A stretch of 64,000 nucleotides of DNA from Kitasatospora sp. A2-31 (GCF_022288725.1 NZ_JAKNTA010000010.1:290187-354186); one strand, 5' to 3'; positions 15,673 to 24,136 are shown, numbered from the stretch's first letter. The notes: generated from the sequence alone by a model not told the origin. Made by a program: numbers and translations.

Positions 15673-16848
15673 CTACGGGGCGGGTGGTGTCGCTCGACGG
15701 CGACGCCGCGGGCGGTGGCTCCGGTACCAGAGCGCGCCGACCACGCCGGAGACCACGACCAGGGCGAGCGCCAGCACCGGCCACCGGCTCCCCGCCAGCC
15801 GGATGTCGGTGGCCAGCAGGAACAGCACGGTACCCACCGGCACGAGCACCGACAGCACGGCCTGGAAGGTGGCCGCGGCGAGGCCGGGGTCGGTCCGCGA
15901 CCGACCGGGCTCCAGCCACCCGGTGGCGTGGCCGCCGAAGTAGTACGAGACACCCGTGGCCGCGACGCGGCCGGTGGCCCGGTTGTACGAGTACGCCATG
16001 TACGGCAGCCACACCAGCGGCACGACCATCCCGATCAGCAGGACCACCCCCACCAGCGCCCACTCTCCCGCGGTGCGCCAGCGGGACGGCGGCGGATCGG
16101 CACCCTCGCTGGTCAGCCCGAGCAGGCGGGCCATCCGCCAGATCAGGTACCAGAACGAGCGCCACCGGCCCGACGCGGGCGCCGCCGGAGCGGGTTCCGA
16201 CCCCGGAGCGGCTTCCGACCCCGGAGCGGCTTCCGACCCCGGGGCGGGTTCGGGCCCGGGCCCTGCGGCGGGCCGGGCTCCGCCGGCCGGCCGGTCGGGC
16301 GGCCCGCCGAGCGGCCGCTCGCCGCCGGACGCGGCTCCGGCCTCCGGGCCGGGCACGGACCCGGCCGCGCCGGCCGTGTCCTCCCCCGGTTCGGCGGCGA
16401 GCGCCCGCTCGGCGGTCTCGACGTCGGGGTAGGCCCCCTGCAGCACCATGAGCTCGGCGATCCGGGCCCGGTCCGCCGGGTCCCGCCCGGCGAGGGCGGC
16501 GAGTTCCAGGAGGAGCTGCCCCTGGGCCAGCAGGGCGGTGCAGAACGCGAACGGGACCAGCCAGAGGAAGGGCCCGCCGACGAACGCCCCCTCGCTCGTG
16601 GTCACCCGGCGGCCGCGCTCGACGACCAGCCCCACCAGCTCGTCCGGTGCCGCGTCCGGGTGCGCCGCCCGCAACGCGGCGACCCGACGGGCGGCCCGCG
16701 GGCCGCGGTGGCGGACGGCGAAGACGGCCAGCGTCTCGGGCAGCCGGGACGGGTGCTCCCGGATCGAGCGCACCAGCTCGCCGACCGGCGGCTCCGGCGC
16801 TTCCCGCGCGTCCCGGTCGGTCTCCTGGCTCCGGCCCCTCAGCTTCAC
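15673..16848 (-). CDS. Multi-pass membrane protein of unknown function
   Basis: 391 residues from GTG 16848 (GGAG seven bases upstream). The N-terminal 130 residues contain a soluble helical region with many Arg (HRGPRAARRVAALRAAHPDAAPDELV) and one hydrophobic stretch (FLWLVPFAFCTALLAQGQLL). A low-complexity Pro/Ala/Gly linker with APGSEA repeats follows (about 170-230). The C-terminal third has about three more transmembrane helices (WALVGVVLLIGMVVPLVWLPYMAY, FQAVLSVLVPVGTVLFLLA, LALALVVVSGVVGALWY). I do not recognise the family. It is 388 bp upstream of eshA on the same strand and could be co-expressed, though the gap makes a separate promoter likely. Confidence 0.75.
   Translation of the reverse strand: MKLRGRSQETDRDAREAPEPPVGELVRSIREHPSRLPETLAVFAVRHRGPRAARRVAALRAAHPDAAPDELVGLVVERGRRVTTSEGAFVGGPFLWLVPFAFCTALLAQGQLLLELAALAGRDPADRARIAELMVLQGAYPDVETAERALAAEPGEDTAGAAGSVPGPEAGAASGGERPLGGPPDRPAGGARPAAGPGPEPAPGSEAAPGSEAAPGSEPAPAAPASGRWRSFWYLIWRMARLLGLTSEGADPPPSRWRTAGEWALVGVVLLIGMVVPLVWLPYMAYSYNRATGRVAATGVSYYFGGHATGWLEPGRSRTDPGLAAATFQAVLSVLVPVGTVLFLLATDIRLAGSRWPVLALALVVVSGVVGALWYRSHRPRRRRRATPPAP
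16190..16246 (-). repeat. 18-bp tandem repeat inside a coding region
   Basis: About three copies of GCGGCTTCCGACCCCGGA (plus-strand reading), encoding the APGSEA repeats of the membrane protein linker. In-frame, so copy number can vary without frameshift. Confidence 0.8.
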
Positions 16849-17004
16849 CGCTTCACTCCGGCCCCGGCCCCGCGGCCGGGTTCCCCGGCCACTGTCAGCA
16901 GCCTAATCGGGCCGGGGCGGGGCTGCTGCGCCGGACGCGGCCGCTCGGACCGTGACCCGGGGAGCATTCCGGACCGCCGGCCCGGACGCCGCCGCGGCAG
17001 CCGG

Positions 17005-18009
17005 TCAGGCGATCTCGAAGCCGTGCCGCGCCCGGTCGAAGCGGCCGCCGGCCAAGTCCTCCCCGGTGATCCAGAACGAGACGTTGACGCACTCGCCCCA
17101 GTCCACGTCGAGGGCGGCGTTCTCGATCTGGAGCAGCGGACGGTGGTCGGCGGGGCGGCCGGTGTCGGTGTCGCACCAGCCGAGCACCCGCACGGCGGGT
17201 CTGGGCAGGTGGTCGCGGAAGTCGGCCGCGAGGTCGAGGGCGATCATGAAGTCGTCCGGGAAGAGGTTCTCCAGCTCGCGGTCCTGGTAGGAGGGCGCGG
17301 AGAGCTCCCAGTGGGCCCGCACCGGAACGGCCGGGACGGCGGGCCTGCACCGGTCCTGCTCGGGCGCGGGCCGGAGCGCCGAGCCGGCCGGCACGTGCAG
17401 GACCCGGCAGCCGCGGCCGGAGAAGTCGGACAGCCACTCGTCGTGGAAGAAGAGCAGCAGCCCGTGGTCGGGCAGCGGCCAGTCTCCGCCCGGGCCGGTG
17501 GCGCGGAAGGAAGCGGCGAGCCCGGCGCAGTCGAGCTGGGCGAGGAACTGCATCGGCCGGCCGCCGAACTCCGGCCATTCGGTGCCGGCCGGCAGCGCCG
17601 GCAGACCGCCCAGCCGCCCGGCGGTCGGGGCGGTGCCCGAGCCGGCGGGCGGGGCTCCGCCGGCGTCGGCGTCGGCGTCGCCGTCGGCTTCGTCCGCGGG
17701 GACGAGGACGAGCGAGTGGCGGAGCAGTCGGTCCACCTGCGGCGCCGTCTCCTCGCCCGCCCGCTCGCGGATCGCGGCGTACACGGCGTAGGGCATCGGC
17801 ATCCCGGGCAGCTCGTCGGCACCGGCCCCGGCAGCGCTCCGGGCAGCGGGCGCGGCGGCGGCCCCGGCGACGGCCGCCGCCGGGTCGGCACCGATGTCGG
17901 CACCGGTGTCGGCACCGGCCGCGCGGATGGGCGCAGGCGCGGGCGCGGGGCTCGCGGGCGGTGTGTCGGACGCGGCGTCGGGCGCGTCGGTGGTCAGCGG
18001 TTCGGCCAT
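17005..18009 (-). CDS. DUF1963 (YwqG-like) family protein
   Basis: 334 residues, ATG 18009. The first 70 residues are Ala/Pro/Asp-rich and probably disordered. The rest matches DUF1963: GGLPALPAGTEWPEFGGRPMQFLAQLDC, PDHGLLLFFHDEW, GCRVLHVP, FPDDFMIALDL, RVLGWCDTDTG, LLQIENAALDVDWGE and the closing VSFWITGEDLAGGRFDRARH. These proteins are cytoplasmic, of unknown function, often part of toxin-immunity or housekeeping islands. No linked effector gene is visible here. Confidence 0.85.
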   Translation of the reverse strand: MAEPLTTDAPDAASDTPPASPAPAPAPIRAAGADTGADIGADPAAAVAGAAAAPAARSAAGAGADELPGMPMPYAVYAAIRERAGEETAPQVDRLLRHSLVLVPADEADGDADADAGGAPPAGSGTAPTAGRLGGLPALPAGTEWPEFGGRPMQFLAQLDCAGLAASFRATGPGGDWPLPDHGLLLFFHDEWLSDFSGRGCRVLHVPAGSALRPAPEQDRCRPAVPAVPVRAHWELSAPSYQDRELENLFPDDFMIALDLAADFRDHLPRPAVRVLGWCDTDTGRPADHRPLLQIENAALDVDWGECVNVSFWITGEDLAGGRFDRARHGFEIA

Positions 18010-18111
18010 GGCCCAAGCCTGCCATCCGGCACCGACAACCCCTGCACGCGCCCGGCGCGGACAGCCCGTCCGAAGGACCCCGGGGCCGGACCGGGGCCCA
18101 CGAACGGATGA

Positions 18112-18153
18112 CCCGTCAGGTGCCGGAACGGGGGCTGCCCGGCACCTGACGGG
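18112..18153 (-). terminator. 15-bp-stem terminator hairpin
   Basis: CCCGTCAGGTGCCGG (18112-18126) pairs perfectly with CCGGCACCTGACGGG (18139-18153). It lies about 57 bases after the stop of the secreted protein gene at 18210, on the minus strand, and lacks a T-run. Confidence 0.75.
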
Positions 18154-18209
18154 GGCTTGGCGGGGGCTCCCGGTCGGGAGCTCGTGCGGGAGGACGGGGA
18201 CGGGGTGGC

Positions 18210-18722
18210 TCAGGCGGCGCAGGTGACCTCGTTGCCCGGGACGTCGAAGATCCCGGAGTCCACGGCCGCACCGGACCGGTACTCGTAGTACAGGTACGTG
18301 TAGAAGTCGATCCGCGCGCCGGACCCGCAGGCCGAATCGGCGGCGATGTCGTACGTGAGCGTCACCGTCGTGGTGGCACCCGGGGCGACCGGGACGGTGT
18401 GGTGGACCAGCCCGTTCGTGGCGCCGGTGTCACAGCCGGCGACGTTGCCGCCGCAGGCGGAGAAGGCGTACTTCAGGCCGGTGGCCTGGCTGGTGCCGTA
18501 GGTCGGCTGGATGGACTGGTAGACGAACTGCACGGGGGTGTCGTGCGGGTTCGTCAGCGTCAGGGTGAGGGTCACCGAGGAGCCCGGGGTCGCCGTCGCC
18601 TTGTCGGAACTGACGGACAGCAGCGGGGTGTCCGCCCGGGCGGGAGCGGCCGACAGGAGCAGACCGAGGACCAGGGCCAGGATCGCGGCAAGACCGGAAC
18701 GGCTCATGAGTGATGTGCGCAT
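18210..18722 (-). CDS. Small secreted beta-rich protein
   Basis: 170 residues from ATG 18722 (an ATG five codons later, at 18707, is possible). The signal peptide is clear: a hydrophobic run LAAILALVLGLLLSAAPARA cleaved before DTP. The mature 140 residues look like an immunoglobulin-type beta domain: VSSDKATATPGSSVTLTLTLTNPHDTPVQF and VAPGATTTVTLTYDIAADSAC, as in CARDB/DUF11-like modules. Six cysteines are expected to pair outside the cell (ACGGNVAGC, SACGSG, EVTCAA). No enzyme motif. Its own terminator follows. Confidence 0.75.
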   Translation of the reverse strand: MRTSLMSRSGLAAILALVLGLLLSAAPARADTPLLSVSSDKATATPGSSVTLTLTLTNPHDTPVQFVYQSIQPTYGTSQATGLKYAFSACGGNVAGCDTGATNGLVHHTVPVAPGATTTVTLTYDIAADSACGSGARIDFYTYLYYEYRSGAAVDSGIFDVPGNEVTCAA

Positions 18723-18934
18723 GACCAACGAGCGTAGGGACCGCCGCCGGTCCCGGCACCAGGCTCCGCCCCGGCCAGTACGGGCATATGACAGCGGAGC
18801 GGACGCGGCGGGCCATTGCCTGCGCTCCAGGGGGCGAAGGGACCGCCGGAAGCGGCGGCCCCCCTCTACTCTCCCGCCCCGCCCGCGTCCCACCGGCGTC
18901 GGCACCGGCTCGGGCGGGCAAGGCCGGCCCGGGC

Positions 18935-20371
18935 TCAGACCGGTGGGGGCAGGATGCCGCAGAGGGTCGCGACCGCCGCCTGGTAGGCGTGGTCCGGCGG
19001 GGTGGCGTACCCCACCACCAGGCCGTCCGTCACGGGCATCTGCGCCGGGCCGATCCCCGGGTGGCGGTAGTCGGCCAGCCCGTCGACCGCCAGGCCGTGG
19101 TACGCGGCCGCCTTCAGGACGGACCGCTCGGTGCCGGGGGCGAGCCGGAGCACGGCGTGCAGGCCGGCAGCGATGCCGGACACCTCGACGTGCGGCGCGT
19201 GCTCGGCCAGCGCGGCCACCAGGTGGTCGCGGCGGTCCCGGTAGCGGCGGCGCATCCGCCGGACGTGCCGGTCGTAGCCGCCGGACTCGATGAACTCGGC
19301 CAGGGTCAGCTGGTCGAGCGCGCTCGCCCAGGCCTCCCGCTCCCCCTTCGCCGCCAGTACCCGGTCCACCAGGTGGTCGGGCAGGACCATCCAGCCGAGC
19401 CGCAGCGCCGGGGTCAGGCTCTTGCTGGCCGTGCCGAGGTAGACCACCCGCTCCGGGTCCAGCCCCTGCACGGCGCCGACCGGTTGCCGGTCGTAGCGGA
19501 ACTCGCCGTCGTAGTCGTCCTCCAGCACCAGCCCACCGTTCCGGCGCGCCCAGTCGACCACCGCCGCCCGCCGGGAGGCGTGCAGCGGTCCGCCGGTCGG
19601 GAACTGGTGGGCCGGGGTGAGCAGGACCGTCCGGACCTTCTTCCGCGCCGCCAGTCCGTCGATCCGCGCACCGTGCTCGTCCAGCGGCAGCGGCACGGTC
19701 GACACTCCGGCGCGGGCCAGCAGCCCGCGGTGGAATCCGAGCCCGTACGCCTCGACGGCCAGCGGGCCGTCTCCGGATGCCGGCAGTACGGCACCCGCAC
19801 CCTCGAACAGCAGCCGCAGCGCGTGGGCGAACCCGGAGCAGACGACGATCCGGTCCGGATCGGTGCGCACGCCGCGGGCCCGGGCGAGGTAGTCGGCCAG
19901 GACGGTGCGCAGCTCGCGCCGGCCCTGCGGATCTCCGGGCCCGAAGGCCTCGCTGGGCGCGGCGGTGAGCGCGCGGCGCGCGGCGGCGAGCCAGGCGGTG
20001 CGCGGGAAGGAGGACGCGTCGGGCTGCCCCTGCCGCAGGTCGTGCGAGGGGCGCAGTACCCGGGGCGGCCGGCGGACGCCGGTCGGGGCGACGGGTTCGG
20101 CGCGGTCGGCGACGGCGGTTCCCGAGCCCTGACGCGCGGTCAGCCAGCCCTCGGCGACGAGTTCCGCGTAGGCGTCGGCGGCGGTGTTGCGGGCGATGCC
20201 GAGGTCCGCGGCGAGCGCGCGGTACGGCGGCAGCCTGGTCCCGGGGGCGAGCCGACCGCTGCGGATCGCCTCGCGCAGTGCGGCCATCAGCGCGGCGCGG
20301 CGGCCGCCGCGGGCGGGCAGTTCGAGGTGCAGATCACTGCCGGACGTGGTGGCGGTCGGGGTGTCCGTCAT
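18935..20371 (-). CDS. MocR/GabR-type GntR regulator with aminotransferase-like domain
   Basis: 478 residues, ATG 20371 (a GTG two codons earlier is possible). Residues about 20-90 are a GntR winged helix: LMAALREAIRSGRLAPGTRLPPYRALAADLGIARNTAADAYAELVAEGWL. The remaining 370 residues are a fold-type I PLP domain with the Schiff-base lysine in GTASKSLTPALRLGWMVLP, plus the ENDYDGEFRY-like LEDDYDGEFRYDR motif. Such regulators sense vitamin B6 vitamers or amino compounds. No pdxST or other obvious target lies divergently; the chaplin gene starts 196 bp away on the other strand. Confidence 0.92.
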   Translation of the reverse strand: MTDTPTATTSGSDLHLELPARGGRRAALMAALREAIRSGRLAPGTRLPPYRALAADLGIARNTAADAYAELVAEGWLTARQGSGTAVADRAEPVAPTGVRRPPRVLRPSHDLRQGQPDASSFPRTAWLAAARRALTAAPSEAFGPGDPQGRRELRTVLADYLARARGVRTDPDRIVVCSGFAHALRLLFEGAGAVLPASGDGPLAVEAYGLGFHRGLLARAGVSTVPLPLDEHGARIDGLAARKKVRTVLLTPAHQFPTGGPLHASRRAAVVDWARRNGGLVLEDDYDGEFRYDRQPVGAVQGLDPERVVYLGTASKSLTPALRLGWMVLPDHLVDRVLAAKGEREAWASALDQLTLAEFIESGGYDRHVRRMRRRYRDRRDHLVAALAEHAPHVEVSGIAAGLHAVLRLAPGTERSVLKAAAYHGLAVDGLADYRHPGIGPAQMPVTDGLVVGYATPPDHAYQAAVATLCGILPPPV

Positions 20372-20566
20372 GGTCACGAACCCTATCGGGGGCGACCCGG
20401 CGGGCCCCGGCCCTGGTCCTGCAGGGCGCTCCGGGCCGCGACGCCCGCCGGAGTGCTCCGACCGGGTGGCCGGGCTCCGGCATCGGGGTCGCATCACGCC
20501 TGCATTCGAGTGGGTTCAGGGGTGGATCGTGTTCAGTCCGGCGTGTCGGCTGGCTATTCCTTCCGC

Positions 20567-20896
20567 ATGACCAACACCAGGAAGTACCTGATCGCCGCCG
20601 GCTTCAGCGCCGCGCTGGCCGTCCTCTCCGCCGGACCGGCCTTCGCCGCCGACCTCGACACGTCCAGGTACAGCTCCCCCAGGGCCGCCGACCCGCTGGC
20701 CTCCGATGCGGCCGCCATGGCCGCCGCCCTGCTCGACGGCTCCGGGGCCGGCACCGTCTGCATCAACACCGGCAGCGCCACCGCCAGCGGCATAGTCGCC
20801 GGCTCCCCGGGCGTGCTGTCCGGCAACCAGATCCAGATCCCGATCAATCTCCAGCTCAACGTCTGCGGCAACAGCATCTCGCTGCTCGGCGGCTAG
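20567..20896 (+). CDS. Chaplin-like small secreted hydrophobic protein
   Basis: 109 residues, ATG 20567. A signal peptide (KYLIAAGFSAALAVLSAGPAFAA) precedes a 40-residue spacer rich in Ala/Asp, then a chaplin (DUF320) domain: VCINTGSATASG, AGSPGVLSGNQIQIPINLQLNVCGNSISLLGG. The SPGVLSGN and NVCGNS signatures with two cysteines are as in chaplins that assemble into amyloid-like rodlet layers on aerial hyphae. It ends straight after CGNSISLLGG, lacking the usual LNPxFGN extension, and the DLDTSRYSSPRAADPL spacer is not chaplin-like. No good ribosome binding site is visible. No LAxTG or sorting signal, so it would be a short chaplin. Confidence 0.85.
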   Translation: MTNTRKYLIAAGFSAALAVLSAGPAFAADLDTSRYSSPRAADPLASDAAAMAAALLDGSGAGTVCINTGSATASGIVAGSPGVLSGNQIQIPINLQLNVCGNSISLLGG

Positions 20897-20933
20897 GCCC
20901 CCCGCCGCCCACCCCGAATCCCCTCGTCAGCCG

Positions 20934-20973
20934 AAGGGCTGCGGACCCGGCTCCCCGCCGGTCCGCAGCCCTT
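20934..20973 (+). terminator. 14-bp-stem terminator between chaplin and stress-protein genes
   Basis: AAGGGCTGCGGACC (20934-20947) pairs perfectly with GGTCCGCAGCCCTT (20960-20973). It sits between convergent genes and ends with CTTCCT, so it can serve both strands. Confidence 0.8.
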
Positions 20974-21009
20974 CCTCCGTGTTCGCGCCGGGCCCGCGGC
21001 GCCGGCCGC

Positions 21010-21522
21010 CTACGGCACGACGGTCACCGGCCAGCGGCCCGCCTTGACCAGCCGCACCGCGACCGAGCCGATCAGGCGGTGCCCGGCCCGTTCCGAGGCG
21101 CCGACGACCACGGCGTCGGCCCGCAGCTCGTCGGCCAGCCGGGCCATGCCCGTGAACGGGTCGCCCTGGACGGTCACGAAGCGCCAGTCCAACCGCCAGA
21201 CGTCGCTCAGCCGGCGCTCGGACTCGCGCAGCGCGGCCAGCAGCTCGTCGGCGATCTCCCGGGTGGTCTCGCCGACGGCCGCCCCCGCGAGCGCCGTGGC
21301 CGCCCCCAGGACGGGCTGGACGTAGGCCACGGCCAGGGTGGCGTTCTGCCGCCGTGCGAGGCCCGCGGCGTAGGCGGTCGCGCGCCAGGAGGCGTCGGAG
21401 CCGTCCAGCCCGGCCAGGATCACCCGGGGCCCGTCCGTCCCGAGCTCGAATCCGGCCGGTGCGGCCGCCGCCTCCGGCTCCTCGGCATCCCCGACGGCCC
21501 CTGCATCGCTCTCGTAGGTCAT
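21010..21522 (-). CDS. Universal stress protein (single UspA domain)
   Basis: 170 residues, ATG 21522. After an acidic Ala-rich 30-residue head, the UspA fold starts with RVILAGLDGSDASWRATAYAA and ends with DAVVVGASERAGHRLIGSVAVRLVKAGRWPVTVVP. The GxxxxxxxxxxGS stretch partly fits the ATP-binding G-2x-G-9x-G(S/T) motif, but the first glycines are replaced by Ser/Glu, so ATP binding is uncertain. Streptomycetes encode many Usp proteins. It is single-gene, convergent with the chaplin gene. Confidence 0.9.
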   Translation of the reverse strand: MTYESDAGAVGDAEEPEAAAAPAGFELGTDGPRVILAGLDGSDASWRATAYAAGLARRQNATLAVAYVQPVLGAATALAGAAVGETTREIADELLAALRESERRLSDVWRLDWRFVTVQGDPFTGMARLADELRADAVVVGASERAGHRLIGSVAVRLVKAGRWPVTVVP

Positions 21523-22001
21523 GGCCCGAGGCTATGCCCGGGCACGCCCCGTGACCGTGCGGGCCACGGCGGGTGAGGGCTGTGGTGCGGGCCACGCCGG
21601 GACGGGTGCACCACCCCCACGTCGTGCACGGGCCGGTGCAGAAACGTCACCCGGCGTCGACGATGTGCGCGGCCTCACAACCCCATCCGTGTGGCGCGGG
21701 CCACTCCACGGCCGTGTTCGATCTTGAAAAATGGGACATTTGCCTTCAAAGCAGCCCAATCCCTAGATCAATACCTCAGGTAACCACCCCCCGACCAGCC
21801 CAAACCTCACAATCCTTGAAACCCCCCACCCACCCCCGTAACTTCGAACCCGTTGCACCGAACGACACCGCCCACCAGGCCCCACCGGCCCACGGACGAC
21901 CCCGGTGCCCCCACCACGCGAACCGCGCGCGTCCCCGCAACCACACCCCCCGACCGGGCCTGGTTCCGCGCGCCCGCACACCCCTTCCGAAAGGAAACCC
22001 C
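21523..22001. other. Long intergenic region with a C-rich, G-poor leader of the Rpf-like gene
   Basis: 479 bases between divergent genes. From about 21780 to 22000 the plus strand is extremely rich in C and poor in G (long CCCCACCC and CCACCC runs), unlike either flank. Upstream, 21715-21790 is AT-richer (GATCTTGAAAAATGGGACATTTG). The mRNA leader would be about 200-280 bases, long for the genus. In streptomycetes rpf genes often carry a cyclic-di-AMP (ydaO) riboswitch; I looked and could not recognise its conserved elements here. GAAAGGA at 21989-21995 is the ribosome site. Confidence 0.55.
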
Positions 22002-22391
22002 ATGGCCTTCCGTAACGAGCCCCCCCCCGCCACCACCGCCACCAAGCGCCGCAACCGCGTCCGCATGGCACTCATGGCCGGGGCCCTCACCGCCCTGCCG
22101 GTGGCCGGCCTCGTCACGGCCAACGCCGCCTCCGCCGCCCCCGCCTCCGTCTGGGACAAGGTCGCCCAGTGCGAAGCCACCGGCAACTGGGCCATCAACA
22201 CCGGCAACGGCTTCTACGGCGGCCTCCAGTTCACCTCCAGCACCTGGGCCGCCTTCGGCGGCACCGCCTACGCCCCCCAGGCCCACCAGGCCACCAAGGC
22301 CCAGCAGATCGCCATCGGCGAGAAGGTCCTCGCCGCCCAGGGCCCCGGCGCCTGGCCCGTCTGCTCCGTCAAGGCCGGCCTCACCAAGTAA
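22002..22391 (+). CDS. Resuscitation-promoting-factor-like transglycosylase
   Basis: 129 residues, ATG 22002 with GAAAGGA six bases upstream. The signal peptide (KRRNRVRMALMAGALTALPVAGLVTANAASAAP) is followed by one Rpf domain: SVWDKVAQCEATGNWAINTGNGFYGGLQFTSSTWAAFGGTAYAPQAHQATKAQQIAIGEKVLAAQGPGAWPVC. The catalytic Glu is in AQCEATGNW; the two conserved cysteines (QCE and PVC) are present. Rpf enzymes cleave peptidoglycan and aid spore germination. Most streptomycete Rpfs have an added LysM; this one is the bare catalytic domain with no binding module. Codons end in C almost uniformly, matching the C-rich flanks and suggesting strong expression. Confidence 0.95.
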   Translation: MAFRNEPPPATTATKRRNRVRMALMAGALTALPVAGLVTANAASAAPASVWDKVAQCEATGNWAINTGNGFYGGLQFTSSTWAAFGGTAYAPQAHQATKAQQIAIGEKVLAAQGPGAWPVCSVKAGLTK

Positions 22392-22548
22392 CACCCCCAG
22401 CCCCCACCCGGCCCCGCCCCCACCGGCACCCCGACAACGCCGCTGCACCCCCACCCGACCACCACACCGGGCCCGGGAGCAACGGCGTCGCGGCGTTCAC
22501 GGACACGCCACCCGCGCCCGACCCGCGGCCGTACCCGCCGGAGCCTGC

Positions 22549-23244
22549 TCAGCCGAGAGCCGGCCGACCCACTGCCGCGAGCCGCACCGAGGACGCGTCG
22601 AAGCCCCGCCCTATGAGCCGGATCGCCAGCGTGACCTCCCAGGCGAACACCGGCAGTGCCGCCAGCGACCCGGCGGTGGACACCTGCGGGTAGAGCCCGA
22701 ACAGCACCGCCACCGCCGAGGCGCAGATCAGCGAGCCGCCCGCCAGCCCCAGCACAGCGACGGCCCGCGGCACCAGCCGCGAGCGGTACATCAGGTACGC
22801 GAGCGCCAGCGAGTTCGCCCCGAGCACCACGTTCGGCCCGAGCAGGAAGGTCCAGTCGTGCACGGCGACCAGAGCCTGTGCGACGTCGGCCGCCGCGCCG
22901 CCCACGTTCTTCCGCAGCGTGACGACGGCGAGCAGGCTCACGATGCCGACGGCGATCACGGCCGCCTCCAGCAGCCGGCCGCAGACGTACGCGAGCGCCA
23001 CCGCCTCCTGGTGCCGCCGCAGCACCGGGTAGAGCGTGACCCCGGTGCCGACCACGGCCAGTAGCAGCACCATCTCGCACAGGGCCCCCGCCGCCACTCG
23101 CCCGTCCGGCCCGCGCCCGGCGACGTACGCGGCGCCGTCGAGCACCGGCCCGTAGAGCAACATCCCTGCTATCGCAGCGACTTCGGTTACCAGGAACAGC
23201 ACGCCCGCGACTACTGCCGTTCTCCTGCCTGCCGACCGCTCCAC
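22549..23244 (-). CDS. DUF4386-type six-helix membrane protein
   Basis: 231 residues from GTG 23244 (GAGGGG seven bases upstream; an in-frame GTG at 23268 is poorer). About six transmembrane helices, the first AVVAGVLFLVTEVAAIAGMLLYGPVL, later MVLLLAVVGTGVTLYPVL, FLLGPNVVLGANSLALAYLMYRSRLVPR. The YPVLRRHQEAVALAYVCGRLLEAAVI and GPNVVLGANSLALAYLMYRS segments are the DUF4386 signature. Function unknown. It faces the TetR gene across a 105-bp promoter region with two operators, so it is the obvious repression target. Confidence 0.88.
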   Translation of the reverse strand: MERSAGRRTAVVAGVLFLVTEVAAIAGMLLYGPVLDGAAYVAGRGPDGRVAAGALCEMVLLLAVVGTGVTLYPVLRRHQEAVALAYVCGRLLEAAVIAVGIVSLLAVVTLRKNVGGAAADVAQALVAVHDWTFLLGPNVVLGANSLALAYLMYRSRLVPRAVAVLGLAGGSLICASAVAVLFGLYPQVSTAGSLAALPVFAWEVTLAIRLIGRGFDASSVRLAAVGRPALG

Positions 23245-23272
23245 CGGAATCCCCTCTCTGCAGCCCACCTAG

Positions 23273-23316
23273 GTGTACGGCGTACACTTCGCACAAAGTA
23301 GGCGTACGCCGTACAC
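23273..23316. promoter_or_regulatory. Two TetR operators in the divergent promoter
   Basis: Site 1 at 23273-23287 is GTGTAC-GGC-GTACAC, a perfect inverted repeat. Site 2 at 23302-23316 is GCGTACGCCGTACAC, the same sequence on the other strand with one change. Centres are 29 bp (about three helical turns) apart, so two dimers would bind on one face. The sites lie between the DUF4386 gene and the TetR gene, consistent with control of both. Confidence 0.85.
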
Positions 23317-23349
23317 TCGTCAAGTCGACCCGTGGCGGGAGGAGTGGAG

Positions 23350-24117
23350 ATGGCCGAGGGGACGCGCCGTACCCCGCTGAGCAGGGAGCGCGTGCTGCGG
23401 GCCGCCGTGGCGTTCGCCGACGGTCCGGGCGCCGGTGGAACGACGGGCGGCTCGGGCGGCGGCATCGAGGCCCTCAGCATGCGCAAGCTCGCCCAGGAGT
23501 TGGGCGTGGTGCCGATGGCGCTCTACAAGCACGTCGCCGGCAAGGAGGAGCTCCTGGCCGGCATGGTCGACGCCGTCGTCGGCGAGATCGACCCGCCCGC
23601 CCCCGGTGCCGGCTGGAAGGACGTGGTCCGGCAGCGCGTGCTCTCCGCCCGCCGGGTGCTGCGCCGCCACCCCTGGGCGCCGCGCGTGATCGAGTCGCTG
23701 CCGGCGCCGACACCCGCGATGCTCGCCCACCTGGACTCGGTGATCGGCACGTTCCGCTCCGGCGGCCTCTCGGCCGATCTGACCCACCATGCGATGCACG
23801 CGCTCGGCGGCCGCGTCCTGGGGTTCTCCCAGGAACTGTTCGACGCCTCCCCGCCCGGCGACACCCCTCCGGGGCAGGCGGCACCGGGGACGGCGGCACC
23901 GGCCGCCGAACTCGCCGCCCGCTACCCGTACATCGCCGAGATCGCCGCCTCCGCCGTGCACACCGACGGCTCGGTGATCAGCGGCGGCTGCGACGACCAG
24001 TTCGAGTTCGAGTTCGCCCTCGACCTGCTCCTCGACGGCATCGACCGCCTCCACCGGAAGGGCTGGACGTCGGCCGCCCCCCGGGGCAGCCGGTCGACGG
24101 CACCGGCGGGCGGGTAG
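23350..24117 (+). CDS. TetR family regulator of the DUF4386 gene
   Basis: 255 residues, ATG 23350 behind GGAGGAG. Residues about 9-65 form the TetR helix-turn-helix: LSRERVLRAAVAFAD, then an unusual Gly-rich insert (GPGAGGTTGGSGGGIE) before ALSMRKLAQELGVVPMALYKHVAGKEELLAGMVD. The C-terminal TetR_C domain follows (WKDVVRQRVLSARRVLRRHPWAPRVIESLP; FEFEFALDLLLDGIDRL). The family form SMRKLAQELGVxxMALYxHVxxKxELL is typical of drug-responsive TetRs. Divergent from the DUF4386 membrane gene with shared operators; probably autoregulated. Inducer unknown. Confidence 0.92.
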   Translation: MAEGTRRTPLSRERVLRAAVAFADGPGAGGTTGGSGGGIEALSMRKLAQELGVVPMALYKHVAGKEELLAGMVDAVVGEIDPPAPGAGWKDVVRQRVLSARRVLRRHPWAPRVIESLPAPTPAMLAHLDSVIGTFRSGGLSADLTHHAMHALGGRVLGFSQELFDASPPGDTPPGQAAPGTAAPAAELAARYPYIAEIAASAVHTDGSVISGGCDDQFEFEFALDLLLDGIDRLHRKGWTSAAPRGSRSTAPAGG

Positions 24118-24136
24118 CCGGTCCACGACTCGACGC

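Noticed and set aside
21700..22001. Cyclic-di-AMP (ydaO) riboswitch before the Rpf gene
   Set aside because: Expected in some streptomycete rpf leaders, but the conserved helices and GGG/AAAGG elements could not be found; the leader is G-poor. A covariance-model search would settle it.
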